From Micromonospora mirobrigensis (lineage in GTDB: Bacteria > Actinomycetota > Actinomycetes > Mycobacteriales > Micromonosporaceae), in assembly GCF_900091555.1 (NCBI RefSeq), contig NZ_FMCX01000010.1, positions 1 through 64,000 of the forward strand: a DNA stretch of 64,000 nt, in the 5' to 3' direction. Shown one piece after another: positions 1 to 8,331 of the stretch. Numbering within the stretch: position 1 is the first letter of the stretch; each line of letters begins with the position of its first letter. The notes beneath the pieces were generated by a model. That model was not told the DNA's origin. It was given only the letters and a program-made list of their open reading frames with translations, and searched no databases. Position numbers and translations under genes: made by a program.

Positions 1-104
1 TCCTGATCACCGAGCACCCGACCCGCGTGGTCGACCGCAGCGGCGTGATGCGTCTTCCCGTGGGTATCAACCCCACCCGTGACCTGGCGCTTCTTGGCTG
101 TCAT
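1..104 (-). CDS. IS110-family transposase, N-terminal fragment (runs off left edge)
   Basis: Read from the ATG at 104 towards position 1, the frame gives about 34 residues beginning MTAKKRQVTGGVDTHGKTHH and ending near GRVLGDQ. The GGVDTH segment followed by HHAA and DHAGR is the start of the RuvC-like DEDD domain of IS110 transposases; the Asp in GVDTH would be the first catalytic acid. A purine-rich stretch precedes the start codon. The rest of the gene lies outside the window, so it cannot be said whether the element is intact. IS110 transposases work with a bridge RNA encoded at the element end. Confidence 0.75.
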   Translation of the reverse strand, partial: MTAKKRQVTGGVDTHGKTHHAAAVDHAGRVLGDQ

Positions 105-240
105 CCTGGAACCGTCGTCCCTTTCGCTTGCACCGACAGGGTCGGCACGCACCCGCCGGGACGGGCGGACAGGACAGTGACGGGGCCTCTTGCACAGGCT
201 CCTATCAGGTCACGACGCCCCTGCCAGTGACGTGCAGGAC
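105..240 (-). ncRNA. Putative bridge RNA region, non-coding left end of the IS110 element
   Basis: The 136 bp just upstream of the transposase start have no plausible gene and contain several short self-complementary arms, such as ACCGACAGGGTCGGC near 131-145 and CCCGCCGGGACGGGC near 152-166. In the IS110 group the non-coding end upstream of the transposase is transcribed into a structured bridge RNA that pairs with target and donor DNA. The position and structure fit this. The exact RNA ends and guide loops cannot be fixed from one copy. Confidence 0.4.
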
Positions 241-325
241 GGGGTCACCCGGAACCGATCGACGAATCGCTCAACAGGACAGCAACGTCGGTCAGTCGGT
301 GAGTCAGACCGGACCGGGTGACCCC
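241..325. repeat. Perfect 12-bp inverted repeat around a 61-bp spacer
   Basis: GGGGTCACCCGG at 241-252 is the exact reverse complement of CCGGGTGACCCC at 314-325. The spacer holds repeats of CAGTCGGT-like sequence. It lies between the apbE stop and the IS110 end, so it could be a weak hairpin for the minus-strand operon, part of the element end, or its target site. Confidence 0.5.
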
Positions 326-341
326 ACCTACATCCTCACTG

Positions 342-1109
342 TCAGTCGGTCAGCGGCAGCGCGGTGGAGTGCAGCAGTCGACCGTCGTCGGTGACCACGG
401 CGTGGGTGTGGTCGGCCAGCCGGTCCAGCCAGGCGACGCCGGCCGGGCCCATGGCGACGGCCGCGGTGGCGTACGCGTCGGCCACGCCCAGGTCCGCGCC
501 GACCACCGTGACCGAGCGCAGCCCCCGGGCCGGCTCGCCGCGCCGCGGGTCGAGCACGTGGTGCCCCCGCTCGTAGACGCCGGAGGTGGCCACCGCCAGG
601 TCGGTGCCGGTGAGCACCAGGCAGGTGGCTCCCGCGTCCCACGGGTGCCGCACCCCGATCCGCCACGGCCGGCCGGCCGCCGAGCGGCCCCGCACCCGGA
701 TGTCGCCGCCGGCGTTCAGGCAGTGGTTGGCCGCCCCGGCCGCGAGCAGCCGGTCCGAGGCGACCTGCGCCGACCAGCCCTTGACGTAGCCGGACGGGTC
801 CAGCCCGCCGGTGGCGTACGCGTCGAAGAAGCCGTCGGTGTCGCGCCACAGCTCGGCGCAGCGCTCCAGCACGCCCCGCAGGTCGGCGGAGGCCCCGGCG
901 AACGACAGCTCCCCCCGGCCGAAGCGGGACACCTCGCTCTCCGGCCGGTACGTGCTGAACCGGGCGTCCACCTCGCGCAGCCAGTCGAACGCCTCGTCGG
1001 CCAGCGCGTGCAGGGTGGCCGTGGGCAGGTCGTCGGCGAGGTCCAGGCTGATCGCGGTCCCCATCACCTGCTCCACCCGGCGCAGCCCGGGCCGGGCCGC
1101 GGTGGTCAT
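342..1109 (-). CDS. apbE: FAD:protein FMN transferase (ApbE family)
   Basis: The 255-residue protein has the ApbE layout. An N-terminal MGTAISLDL strand is followed by the flavin and metal-binding segment GGLDPSGYVKGW with a downstream GGDIRVRG loop. The C-terminal part contains VATSGVYERG and ADAYATAAV, matching the family ATSG and DA-x-ATA motifs. ApbE hydrolyses FAD and attaches FMN to a Thr/Ser of target proteins. The gene starts one base after the stop of an FMN_bind protein that carries a flavinylation motif, so that neighbour is the obvious substrate. It is the last gene of a five-gene minus-strand operon. No signal peptide is evident, so the enzyme may act inside the cell or reach the envelope another way. 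Confidence 0.9.
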   Translation of the reverse strand: MTTAARPGLRRVEQVMGTAISLDLADDLPTATLHALADEAFDWLREVDARFSTYRPESEVSRFGRGELSFAGASADLRGVLERCAELWRDTDGFFDAYATGGLDPSGYVKGWSAQVASDRLLAAGAANHCLNAGGDIRVRGRSAAGRPWRIGVRHPWDAGATCLVLTGTDLAVATSGVYERGHHVLDPRRGEPARGLRSVTVVGADLGVADAYATAAVAMGPAGVAWLDRLADHTHAVVTDDGRLLHSTALPLTD

Positions 1110-1110
1110 C

Positions 1111-1737
1111 TCAGCGCGCCTGGTCGATCGCGGCCTGCAACGACTGCTTGTACGAGTTGCTGGTGTAGGTGGCCCCCGAGACGGTGTCCAGGCTGGCGCT
1201 CTGCCGCTGCACCACCTGCCCGGAGGTCCCGCTGTAGGCGGCGTCGACCTTGTCGCTGCGCAGGTCCGACTGGCCGCCCTGCGGCAGCTCCAGGGCCACG
1301 CAGTCGGTGATCCGGCTGCCGGAGAGGGTGATCTGCACCTGCACGTTGCCGTACTCGTTGGAGATCACCGGCCCGGTCACCTTGCGGTTGGTCGGCGCGG
1401 CGGTGGTGGTCCTCGGCGCGGCCGTGGTGGTGCGCGGGGCGGCCGTGGTGGTCCGCGGCGCCGACGTCCGGGTCCGGGTGCTCGTCGCGCCGTCCGGGGT
1501 GCGGCTCGGCCGGGCGGTGGCCGACCGGCTCGGCCGGGGCGACGGCGACGGGGTGACCTTCGGTCGCGGCGGCGTCGCCGACGCCCGAGGGGCGGTGGTC
1601 GCGCCGGGCACGGCGGGGGCCTGGTCGGCCGGGAGATCCTGGGCGGTCGGCTGGCCGGCGCCCGGGGAGCCCTTGAGCGCCACCAGCGCGGTGGTGCTGG
1701 CGGCGAGGCCGGTGATGGCGAGCAGGGCGCGGCGCAT
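1111..1737 (-). CDS. FMN-binding domain protein, membrane anchored (flavinylated electron carrier)
   Basis: The 208-residue protein begins with a hydrophobic signal or anchor (MRRALLAITGLAASTTALVA). A long Pro/Ser/Thr/Arg linker follows, including three APRTTTA repeats at about residues 95-120, and the last roughly 90 residues form an FMN_bind domain. The C-terminus has DTVSGAT followed by YTSNSYKQSL. This matches the D-x-x-S-G-A-T consensus in which ApbE links FMN to the final Thr. The length and the disordered tether suggest a domain held outside the membrane. It sits between the ferric-reductase-like gene and apbE, so it probably takes electrons from the former and is matured by the latter. 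Its redox partner outside the membrane is unknown. Confidence 0.85.
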   Translation of the reverse strand: MRRALLAITGLAASTTALVALKGSPGAGQPTAQDLPADQAPAVPGATTAPRASATPPRPKVTPSPSPRPSRSATARPSRTPDGATSTRTRTSAPRTTTAAPRTTTAAPRTTTAAPTNRKVTGPVISNEYGNVQVQITLSGSRITDCVALELPQGGQSDLRSDKVDAAYSGTSGQVVQRQSASLDTVSGATYTSNSYKQSLQAAIDQAR

Positions 1738-1753
1738 GGAGTGGAATGCCTCT

Positions 1754-3175
1754 CTACAGCTCGAAGGTGGCCAGGTGGATCTGCCGGCGGGGCACCCCGG
1801 CCTCCCGCAGCACCCGCACCGACTGGTCGACCAGGCCGGGCGGCCCGCACAGGTAGACGTCCCGGCGCAGCAGGTCGGGCACCAGCCGGAGCAGCCCCGC
1901 CGGGGTCATCACCTGGCGCGGGCCGGTGTCGTCACGGGAGCCGATGACGTACCAGACCGAGGTCTGCCGGGCCTGGGCGATCCAGTCCAGCTCCCGGTGC
2001 AGCAGCACGTCGGCCGGGGTGCGGGCGCGGTAGATCAGCGCGGCGCCGGCCGGCAGCTCCTCCAGGATGGCCCGCAGCGGGGCGATGCCGCTGCCGCCGG
2101 CGATCAGCAACGCCCGCTCCCGGGTGCGGTGCGCGGCGGTGAACGTCCCCGACGGGCCCTCCGCCCAGACCCGGGTGCCCGGCTCCAGGTCGCGCAGGTC
2201 CGCGGTGTGCGTGCCGACCACCTTGACGGTCAGCCGCAGCCAGCGGCCGTTGCCCGCGGCCGACAGCGAGAACGGGTGCGACTGCCACCAGCAGCCCGGG
2301 TTGAGGAACCGCCACCGGAAGTACTGGCCGCCGAGCAGGTCGATCTGGTTGAGCCGACGCCCGGTCAGGTAGATCGAGATGGTGTCCGGGGACTCCGCGA
2401 CCACGTCGGCGACCTGGATGCGGTGCCGCAGGTTGAACCGCAGCGGGGCGACCAGTCGACCCCAGACCACCCCCGCCCCGACCAGCAGGTACGCGACGAT
2501 CCAGCCGGTGCGGACCGGCCCGGCGGGGAAGAGCTGGGCGCCGTTGCTGAACTGGTGGCCGAAGCCGAGCAGCAGCACCGCGTAGCTGGCCAGGTGCAGG
2601 TGGTACCAGAGCTCGTAGGGCAGTACCCGGCGGACCGCCCGGACGCTGCTCACCCCGACCGCCACCAGCAGGCCGGCGGCGACGAACGCCGAGACCATGT
2701 CCTCGTAGCCGGTCAGCAGCGCGCCGACCTCGCCGAACAGGGAGTTCCCCTCGATCTCGGCGTAGGCGACCACCAGCAGCGACAGGTGGGCCAGGACGGC
2801 GACGAACAGGGTGGCGCCCAGGTCCCGGTGCAGCCGGGAGACCCGCTCGCCGCCCAGCCCGCGTTCCAGCACCCCGAGGCGGCTCATCATCAGCACCTGC
2901 ACGAGCAGCAGATAGCCGGCGACCAGGCCGGTGATCCGCCCGGCGGCGGTGAGCACGTCGGCGGTGCCGGCCAGCGAGTCGGCCGGGGTCTGCACCCACC
3001 AGGGCAGCACCGCCGCCACCAGGCCCAGCCAGAAGGCCACGGCCAGGGCCCGCCGGGCGCCGGGCCCGCGCCGGGGAAGCGCGAGCGGCGAGGGTACGGA
3101 GGCAGCCGAACGGCCGCCGTACGGGGACGGGGTCCCGGTACGACGGCCGGCGGCGTCGGTGTGCTGGGACGTCAC
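1754..3175 (-). CDS. Ferric-reductase-like transmembrane flavoprotein (FNR-type oxidoreductase)
   Basis: The 473-residue protein has about six membrane helices in the first 220 residues, with His residues typical of haem-binding ferric reductase domains. An FNR-type module follows: HPFSLSAAG for FAD binding, AGGSGIAPL for the NAD(P)H phosphate loop, and a C-terminal YLCGPPGLVDQ signature. Such proteins move electrons from cytosolic NAD(P)H across the membrane. The start is a GTG at 3175 overlapping the DUF1501 stop as GTGA, showing translational coupling. The downstream FMN-binding protein and ApbE suggest that the acceptor is the covalently flavinylated protein rather than soluble iron, but this is inferred from context. 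Confidence 0.85.
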   Translation of the reverse strand: MTSQHTDAAGRRTGTPSPYGGRSAASVPSPLALPRRGPGARRALAVAFWLGLVAAVLPWWVQTPADSLAGTADVLTAAGRITGLVAGYLLLVQVLMMSRLGVLERGLGGERVSRLHRDLGATLFVAVLAHLSLLVVAYAEIEGNSLFGEVGALLTGYEDMVSAFVAAGLLVAVGVSSVRAVRRVLPYELWYHLHLASYAVLLLGFGHQFSNGAQLFPAGPVRTGWIVAYLLVGAGVVWGRLVAPLRFNLRHRIQVADVVAESPDTISIYLTGRRLNQIDLLGGQYFRWRFLNPGCWWQSHPFSLSAAGNGRWLRLTVKVVGTHTADLRDLEPGTRVWAEGPSGTFTAAHRTRERALLIAGGSGIAPLRAILEELPAGAALIYRARTPADVLLHRELDWIAQARQTSVWYVIGSRDDTGPRQVMTPAGLLRLVPDLLRRDVYLCGPPGLVDQSVRVLREAGVPRRQIHLATFEL

Positions 3176-4551
3176 GCGTACAACTTCATGGGCTTGAACT
3201 TCTGCCTCGGGAAGATCGTGTCCACCTGCCCGTTCGTCAGGCCGAACCTGCCCTGCGCGACCGAGCCGTAGACGTTGAACATGTTGTTGTACTCGGGTAC
3301 GTCGCCGCTGTCCAGATCGTTCAACCCGTTCCAGGTGCCGAGCAGCGAGCCGGCGAGCCGGCGCCCGGACAGGATGCTGACCACCCCGCCGTGACCGTGG
3401 TCGGTGCCGCCGCTGTTCGAGGCGACCCGGCGGCCGAACTCGCTGGACACCATCACCGTCACGTCGGCGGCCCGGTCGCCGAGGTCGGTGAAGAAGGCCG
3501 CCATCGCCTTGGCCAGCTCGTTGAGCTTGTTCCAGAGCTGCCCGCCGTCCTGGGTGCCCTGGTTCTCGTGGGTGTCGTAGCCACCCATGCCGACCGTGGC
3601 GACCCGGACGTTCGCACCGCCCTTGATCAGCTGGGCGAGCTGCTGGAAGGCGTAGCCGACGCCCTCGTAGGTGACCCCCGCCGCCGGCTCGTACGGCTTG
3701 GCCGCCAGCCGCTGCGCGGTGGCCAGCGCGCCCATGCCGTCGCGGACCGCCTCCTCCACCGGGTGGTTGATGTTGGTGAACAGGCCCTTGATCGCCTTCT
3801 CGGTGGCCTCCCGGTACTTGTCGTCACCGTTGAGGCGCAGCGAGCCGACGCTGTTCAGCGACAGCGCGCCGTTGGTGCCGACCAGCGAGCGGGGCAGCGT
3901 ACTGCCGACGCCGACGCTGCGGAACGCGGTGCCCTTGCCGAGCTGGTCGACCAGGCTGTCCAGCCAGCCCCGGCCGCCGGTCTCGCTGGGCAGGCCACCG
4001 AGGTTGCAGGCGTCGGCTGCCTGGAAGTGGCTGCGGGACAGCCGCTCGTCGGAGACCGCCGGCACGAAGCCGAGCTGGCCGGCGGAGAGCCACTTCTCCA
4101 GCGGCTTGAACGCGCTGGTCAGCTTGAAGCCCCGGCCGAGGGCCAGCGAGTCGTTGCTGAGCAGCAGGTCCGGCCGGGCCTTGCCGAGCACCGGGTCGTC
4201 CGCCGGGGCGACCAGGCTCAGCCCGTCCAGCCCGCCGTAGAGGAAGACGTGGATCAGGGTGCCGGTCTTCGTCGCGGCGAAGGACGCCGAGGTGGTGACG
4301 AACTGGGCGGTGGCCAGCGCGGTGGCGGTGGCCGCGGCGCCGGCGACGAAGGTCCGCCGGGTCACCCCCCGGCCGTCCTGCTGGGCCTCCTCCAGCTCCT
4401 CCAGCCGGCGGTAGCGGTCCCGCTCGGCGGCGTTCTCGGCCGCCACGGCGGCGGCCTCGGCGCGCAGCACCGCCTCGGCCGGGTTGTCGGCCAGCCGGCG
4501 CAGGTCGGGGCAGTCGGGGTGCAGGGGGTACGGGTTCACGGTCTTCTCCAT
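3172..4551 (-). CDS. DUF1501 family protein, Tat-exported
   Basis: The protein has about 459 residues. After an N-terminal cytosolic stretch, the segment RRTFVAGAAATATALA near residues 65-80 is a twin-arginine signal. The mature part has the DUF1501 hallmarks: a HVFLYGGLDGLS start, GYDTHENQ, SSEFGRRV and TDHGHGG, an alkaline-phosphatase-like metal-site pattern. DUF1501 proteins are secreted and almost always paired with DUF1800; their substrates are unknown. The ATG at 4551 is chosen because GAGG lies six bases upstream. A GTG at 4563 overlapping the DUF1800 stop is the alternative and adds four residues. The downstream ferric-reductase-like gene overlaps the stop by four bases. Confidence 0.85.
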   Translation of the reverse strand: MEKTVNPYPLHPDCPDLRRLADNPAEAVLRAEAAAVAAENAAERDRYRRLEELEEAQQDGRGVTRRTFVAGAAATATALATAQFVTTSASFAATKTGTLIHVFLYGGLDGLSLVAPADDPVLGKARPDLLLSNDSLALGRGFKLTSAFKPLEKWLSAGQLGFVPAVSDERLSRSHFQAADACNLGGLPSETGGRGWLDSLVDQLGKGTAFRSVGVGSTLPRSLVGTNGALSLNSVGSLRLNGDDKYREATEKAIKGLFTNINHPVEEAVRDGMGALATAQRLAAKPYEPAAGVTYEGVGYAFQQLAQLIKGGANVRVATVGMGGYDTHENQGTQDGGQLWNKLNELAKAMAAFFTDLGDRAADVTVMVSSEFGRRVASNSGGTDHGHGGVVSILSGRRLAGSLLGTWNGLNDLDSGDVPEYNNMFNVYGSVAQGRFGLTNGQVDTIFPRQKFKPMKLYA

Positions 4552-4559
4552 CGGGTGCC

Positions 4560-6593
4560 TCACCGGAGGTGGTGCTGGGGGGACGCGAGGATCGCCCGCG
4601 CGACGGCGGTGACGGCCCCGTTGAACGTCGGGTCGACCTTGGTGCTCGCCTCGACCCCGGCGACGCCGAGGATCAGGGCCCGCTCCCGGGCGGTCGGCTT
4701 CTGGTGCACCAGCCGCTTGAACAGCGCGTCCACGTACGCCCCGGCGGTGGCCGGCGGATCCGCCAGCAGCTTCTCCGGCTTGCTGAAGGTGAAGTGGGTG
4801 CGCCAGCCGGCGGCCAGGTCACCGGCCTCGTTCCAGCCGTTGACCATGGTGCCGGCGGAGGTCCAGGCGACGTAGACGTCGGGGTAGCCGTCGGGGGTGG
4901 GCTGACCCATCGGGTACTGGCCCAGCTCCCGCAGCTTGTCCTGGATCTGCCGCAGCCCCTCCGCGTACGGGGTCCGCTGGTTGTCGCCCGGCTTGTGCTC
5001 GGGCGAGGCGTCCGGCCGCACGCCCAGCGTGCGGTACGTGGCCACCAGGTACTCCATCGGCCGGCGTACCTTCTGGCCGATCGCCGCCCAGAACTCCGAG
5101 GCGCTGAACAGCGACATCAGCACCGGCTTGATCATGCCGTGGTTGGCCGTGTAGACCTTCTCCAGCCGGTCCACGATGGACTTCGGCGGGGTGTCGGAGA
5201 CGAACCGGGTGGCCAGGCTGCGGGCGACGTACCGGGCGGTCGACGGATGCAGCGCGATGTAGGTGATGTACGAGTCGATGACCTTGTCGGCCTGCTTCGG
5301 GTCGTCGAAGTTGTTCGCGTGGCTGAAGCCGAGGACCTTGACCTTGCCCTTGTAGTGGCGCTCGGCGCGGAAGACGTACTCGTCGTCGTTCACGCCCCGG
5401 CCGGTCTGGAGCATGGCCGCCTGCCGGACGTCCTTCTCGGTGTAGCCGCCGTCCACGCCGACCGAGTACAGCTCCAGGTTCTCCCGGGCCAGGTTCTCGT
5501 TGATCGCGTCGGCCCGGGAGTCGTTCTGGTTCAGGTAGAGCAGCAGCGCCGGGTGCCGGTTCGCGGCGACCAGCATCTCCGGGTAGCTGCCCAGGGCGTG
5601 CTTGCGGATGACGTCCCGGTCGAAGGAGTTGCGGTGCAGCTCGCCGCCGTCGAAGTCCGCCGACACGTGCAGGAAGTCGTTCCAGAAGTCGACCATCACC
5701 TCGTAGAGCTGCCGGTCGGACCAGATCTGCCGGGCGATGGTGGCGTCGACCATCTCCTTCTCCGGCTGGGCGCCCCGCTGGTTGAGCTGGTCGCGCTGCT
5801 CCCGCAGCTGCTTGGCGCCCATCGTCAGGGTGCTCAGCTCGGCGAGCTTCAGCTCCCCCTTGGTCGGGGCGATCTTCTCCGGGTCGAGCTGCCAGCGGAC
5901 CCAGGCGTCGACCCCCATCCGGCGGATGTCGGCGAGCACCTTGGGGGTCGCCCCGAAGGTGGCCCGGCTGGCCAGGTGCCGGACCGGGTCCTTGGCGAGC
6001 ACGGTGCGGACAGTCGGCGTCGTCTCCTTCGCGGCGGCCGCCGGCCCGGAGAAGGTCCGGCCGCCGGTCGGCGAGTTCTTCTTCAGCGCCGCACCGGCCC
6101 GGGAGCCCATGTAGCTCTCGTTCTGCTCGGTGTAGGTGCGCACGGTGACCGGCTTCTGGCCGCTGGGGCGGGCGGCGGTGCCGTCGGTCACCCTGGTGCC
6201 GGTGGCGTCACCGGCCACCCCCGGCACCTCGGCCGGCTCGTCGGTGAACAGGCCCCGCACCGCGGGGGACATGGCCAACGCGGCGCCGCCGGCGATGACG
6301 GCCGCACCGCCGAACGCCACCAGGGCGCGGCGCCGCCCGGCGCCACCCCGGGGTCCGTCGTCGTCCAGGTTGGGCAGTCCGGCGCCGGCCGGCTGGGCGA
6401 AGCTCTGCCGGCTCAGCCCCTCGGGGCCGACCCACTGCGGGGTGGGGGCCACCGTGGGATTCGGGTACGCCGGCGCCGGCCGGTACGGGTCGCCGGCGGT
6501 GGGGACGCCGTACGCGTCCGGGTCGGGGTGCTGTCGTCCGTCCCACCCGCGGTCGTCCCGCGGACGGCGTGGTGGCACATTCTGGTCGGCCAT
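4560..6593 (-). CDS. DUF1800 family protein, membrane-anchored or exported
   Basis: The protein has about 677 residues from the ATG at 6593. The first 100 residues are Pro/Arg/Asp rich. A hydrophobic segment follows at RRRALVAFGGAAVIAGGAAL, which could be a Tat signal or a single anchor. The DUF1800 body starts at LASRATFGATPKVL and includes VDFWNDFLHV, NQNDSRADAINENLARE and the GYTEKDV...LTGR-like region. Together with DUF1501 it forms one of the most regularly paired unknown modules in bacteria; no activity is established. The frame stays open upstream to 6743, but those extra residues look non-conserved and a GGGA-containing stretch precedes 6593. This is the first gene of the five-gene operon ending with apbE. 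Confidence 0.85.
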   Translation of the reverse strand: MADQNVPPRRPRDDRGWDGRQHPDPDAYGVPTAGDPYRPAPAYPNPTVAPTPQWVGPEGLSRQSFAQPAGAGLPNLDDDGPRGGAGRRRALVAFGGAAVIAGGAALAMSPAVRGLFTDEPAEVPGVAGDATGTRVTDGTAARPSGQKPVTVRTYTEQNESYMGSRAGAALKKNSPTGGRTFSGPAAAAKETTPTVRTVLAKDPVRHLASRATFGATPKVLADIRRMGVDAWVRWQLDPEKIAPTKGELKLAELSTLTMGAKQLREQRDQLNQRGAQPEKEMVDATIARQIWSDRQLYEVMVDFWNDFLHVSADFDGGELHRNSFDRDVIRKHALGSYPEMLVAANRHPALLLYLNQNDSRADAINENLARENLELYSVGVDGGYTEKDVRQAAMLQTGRGVNDDEYVFRAERHYKGKVKVLGFSHANNFDDPKQADKVIDSYITYIALHPSTARYVARSLATRFVSDTPPKSIVDRLEKVYTANHGMIKPVLMSLFSASEFWAAIGQKVRRPMEYLVATYRTLGVRPDASPEHKPGDNQRTPYAEGLRQIQDKLRELGQYPMGQPTPDGYPDVYVAWTSAGTMVNGWNEAGDLAAGWRTHFTFSKPEKLLADPPATAGAYVDALFKRLVHQKPTARERALILGVAGVEASTKVDPTFNGAVTAVARAILASPQHHLR

Positions 6594-7052
6594 GTACCAA
6601 TCCCGTTTTCTTGAATCGCGCCGCAGCACCGCGTTGCCGGGGGAGCTGAAGGTGGCGGCGACTGCTGCCTGAGGAGTTGCTACGGGACGGTAGTGAAGGG
6701 CCCGGAGGCCATCAAGGCGGCCGATGCCGGCCCGGGAGGGCACTTAAGACACCGCTCAACGCCCCGCCGGCGGAGCGTCGAGCTGCCCGGTCTCGGCGCC
6801 ACCGTCCCGAACAGGGCCGACCCGGCTGAGGCACGCCCGGATGTAACGTTCCGTCCCCCGGCGGCGCTGTCGTCGCCGTTCAACGGCACAGGGAAACTTA
6901 AGGTGCCGGTAAGCCGGAGCTGAGGTGCCGGCCGGACCCGCCCGGCCGCGCTCGACGGCTGGAGCCAAAGTAGCAGGAGCACGGCGGGCGTGACTCCCCG
7001 TCGCAGCGGGTATGCCGCCGAACCGCTGAAGCCGTGAGGGGAAGGCACCGCC
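6594..7052. other. Divergent intergenic region between the DUF1800 operon and DUF3040
   Basis: There is no credible gene here. It must contain the promoter of the minus-strand flavin/DUF1501 operon and that of the plus-strand DUF3040 gene. A direct repeat AGGTGCCGG occurs at 6901-6909 and 6923-6931, 22 bp apart. The segment 6680-6900 is somewhat less GC-rich and shows CTTAAG-like hexamers. No promoter stands out. Confidence 0.4.
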
Positions 7053-7310
7053 ATGCTCAGCAAAGAGGATCAGCGCAGGTTCGAACAGATCACCCGTCAG
7101 CTGCGGGAAAGCGACCCGCAGTTCTTCGCCCGCCTCGACCAGCGGGCCCGGGCCCGACGTGGCCGGTACCTGATGCTGTTGACCATCGTGCTCTGGGCCT
7201 CGCTGCCGGCGCTGACCGTGCTCGCCGGACGGCTGGCCGGCGCGGTCTGCGCCGTGGTGCTGATGGCCAACGCCGGTCTCATGTGGCGGTTCCGCCGCCG
7301 CTGGCTGTGA
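7053..7310 (+). CDS. DUF3040 small membrane protein
   Basis: The 85-residue protein starts MLSKEDQRRFEQITRQL, the typical DUF3040 opening (small actinobacterial proteins with an amphipathic N-terminus). Two hydrophobic helices follow at about residues 38-57 and 60-76, and the end is basic (RFRRRWL). A ribosome-binding site GAGGGGAAGG lies about nine bases before the ATG. DUF3040 proteins are common in actinobacteria and their role is unknown. The gene is transcribed alone, away from the DUF1800 operon. Confidence 0.85.
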   Translation: MLSKEDQRRFEQITRQLRESDPQFFARLDQRARARRGRYLMLLTIVLWASLPALTVLAGRLAGAVCAVVLMANAGLMWRFRRRWL

Positions 7311-7380
7311 CCGGCGCGGGCGGTGACTCGCGCGGGGACGGCCGGTCCCGACGCCGGGACGGTCCGGCAACCCCGGGCGA

Positions 7381-8331
7381 TCAGGCCCCGCCGAGTGCCC
7401 GGTAGGCCCGGCGCAGCCGCTCCAGCAGGCCGGGCCCGCCGATCGTCGGGGCCGGCGCGCCGAGTTGGCGTAGCAGCAGCTCCGGCTCGGTGACCAGGCT
7501 CGGCGGCCGGTCCGGCAACGGCACCGGCGCCGCCCAGAACGCCGTCACCGCCTCGTCGAGGGGGGTGTCGGGCAGGCTGGCCAGCACCCGCGCCGCACCG
7601 GTGGCCGGCAGCTCCGGCCCGTTGGTGGGCAGCTCCGGAGCACCGGTGGACCGCCCTGGTCCGCCGCCCGCCGCTACCGCTGGCTCCGGCGTGGACCCAC
7701 CGGGCCGATCGGGCGCCGCCGGACCGGTGCCCCGCAACCGCCGGAGCCGGTCGAGCAGCTCGGCGCGGCCGCGTCCCCGCCAGTGCAGCAGCTCGAACGG
7801 GTCGGCGTCGAACGCCTCGGCGAGCAGGTAGAAGGTGGCCGCCAGGTGCTTGCAGGGCACCGCGAAGTCCGGGCAGCTACACCGCTGGGCCAGCTCCCCC
7901 ACCGACCGGGGGAAGAGCGGGGCGCCGGCGGCGGCGAACACCTCCTCCAGCTCGGCCGGCAGGTCACCGGCGAGCAGCCGGGCGCTGAAGAACGCCTGCG
8001 CGGCCAACTCCCGCTCGATCCGGTCCCAGAGCGCCGCCGGGAACGGCGCCAGCGCGATGGAGACCTGGTACGGCTGCGGGCGGGAACCCTGCACGTCGGC
8101 GGTGACCCGGCCCGGCGCGACCGTCAGGCGCAGCACCTGGCCCCGGCGGGCGTAGGCCCGGCCTCGGGTGAGCCGGGTGCCCAACGCGAACGACTCCAGC
8201 ACCTCCAGGAAGCGCCGGGACCACCAGGAGACCCCGATCGCGCCCCGGGTGCTGCGCGCCTTCAGCCCGCCGTCGACCCGTACCGGCCGGCCGTAGTCGG
8301 CGAACCGGCCGCCGCCGTTCGGCTCGCTCAC
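7381..8331 (-). CDS. SWIM zinc-finger protein
   Basis: The protein has 316 residues. The key motif is CSCPDF...CKHLAATFYLL, a SWIM C-x-C-x(n)-C-x-H zinc finger, near residue 165. It is preceded by a conserved N-terminal WWSRRFLEVLESF region and followed by a Pro/Gly-rich C-terminus of about 110 residues. The start is a GTG at 8331 that overlaps the stop of the SNF2 helicase (GTGA), so the two are translated together. SWIM proteins encoded next to SNF2/HepA helicases are a standing actinobacterial pair, probably acting on DNA or RNA polymerase together. The frame remains open far upstream inside the helicase gene, but that is not coding. Confidence 0.88.
   Translation of the reverse strand: MSEPNGGGRFADYGRPVRVDGGLKARSTRGAIGVSWWSRRFLEVLESFALGTRLTRGRAYARRGQVLRLTVAPGRVTADVQGSRPQPYQVSIALAPFPAALWDRIERELAAQAFFSARLLAGDLPAELEEVFAAAGAPLFPRSVGELAQRCSCPDFAVPCKHLAATFYLLAEAFDADPFELLHWRGRGRAELLDRLRRLRGTGPAAPDRPGGSTPEPAVAAGGGPGRSTGAPELPTNGPELPATGAARVLASLPDTPLDEAVTAFWAAPVPLPDRPPSLVTEPELLLRQLGAPAPTIGGPGLLERLRRAYRALGGA

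Larger units (their letters stand above)
1..340 (-). mobile_element. IS110-family insertion sequence, left end
   Basis: This is the transposase start plus its upstream non-coding end. The chromosome junction lies somewhere between about 230 and 340. IS110 elements lack clear terminal inverted repeats and often make no target duplication, so the boundary cannot be placed here by eye. The element abuts the end of the apbE operon. Confidence 0.5.

Noticed and set aside
1370..1470. Repeating units inside the FMN_bind gene resembling a short tandem or CRISPR-like array
   Set aside because: They are coding repeats for the APRTTTA linker; there are no spacers or direct-repeat palindromes.
6840..6880. 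ECF-type -35 (GGAAC on the minus strand) before the DUF1800 operon
   Set aside because: A GGAACGTT is present but no matching -10 stands at the right distance, so it is not listed as a promoter.
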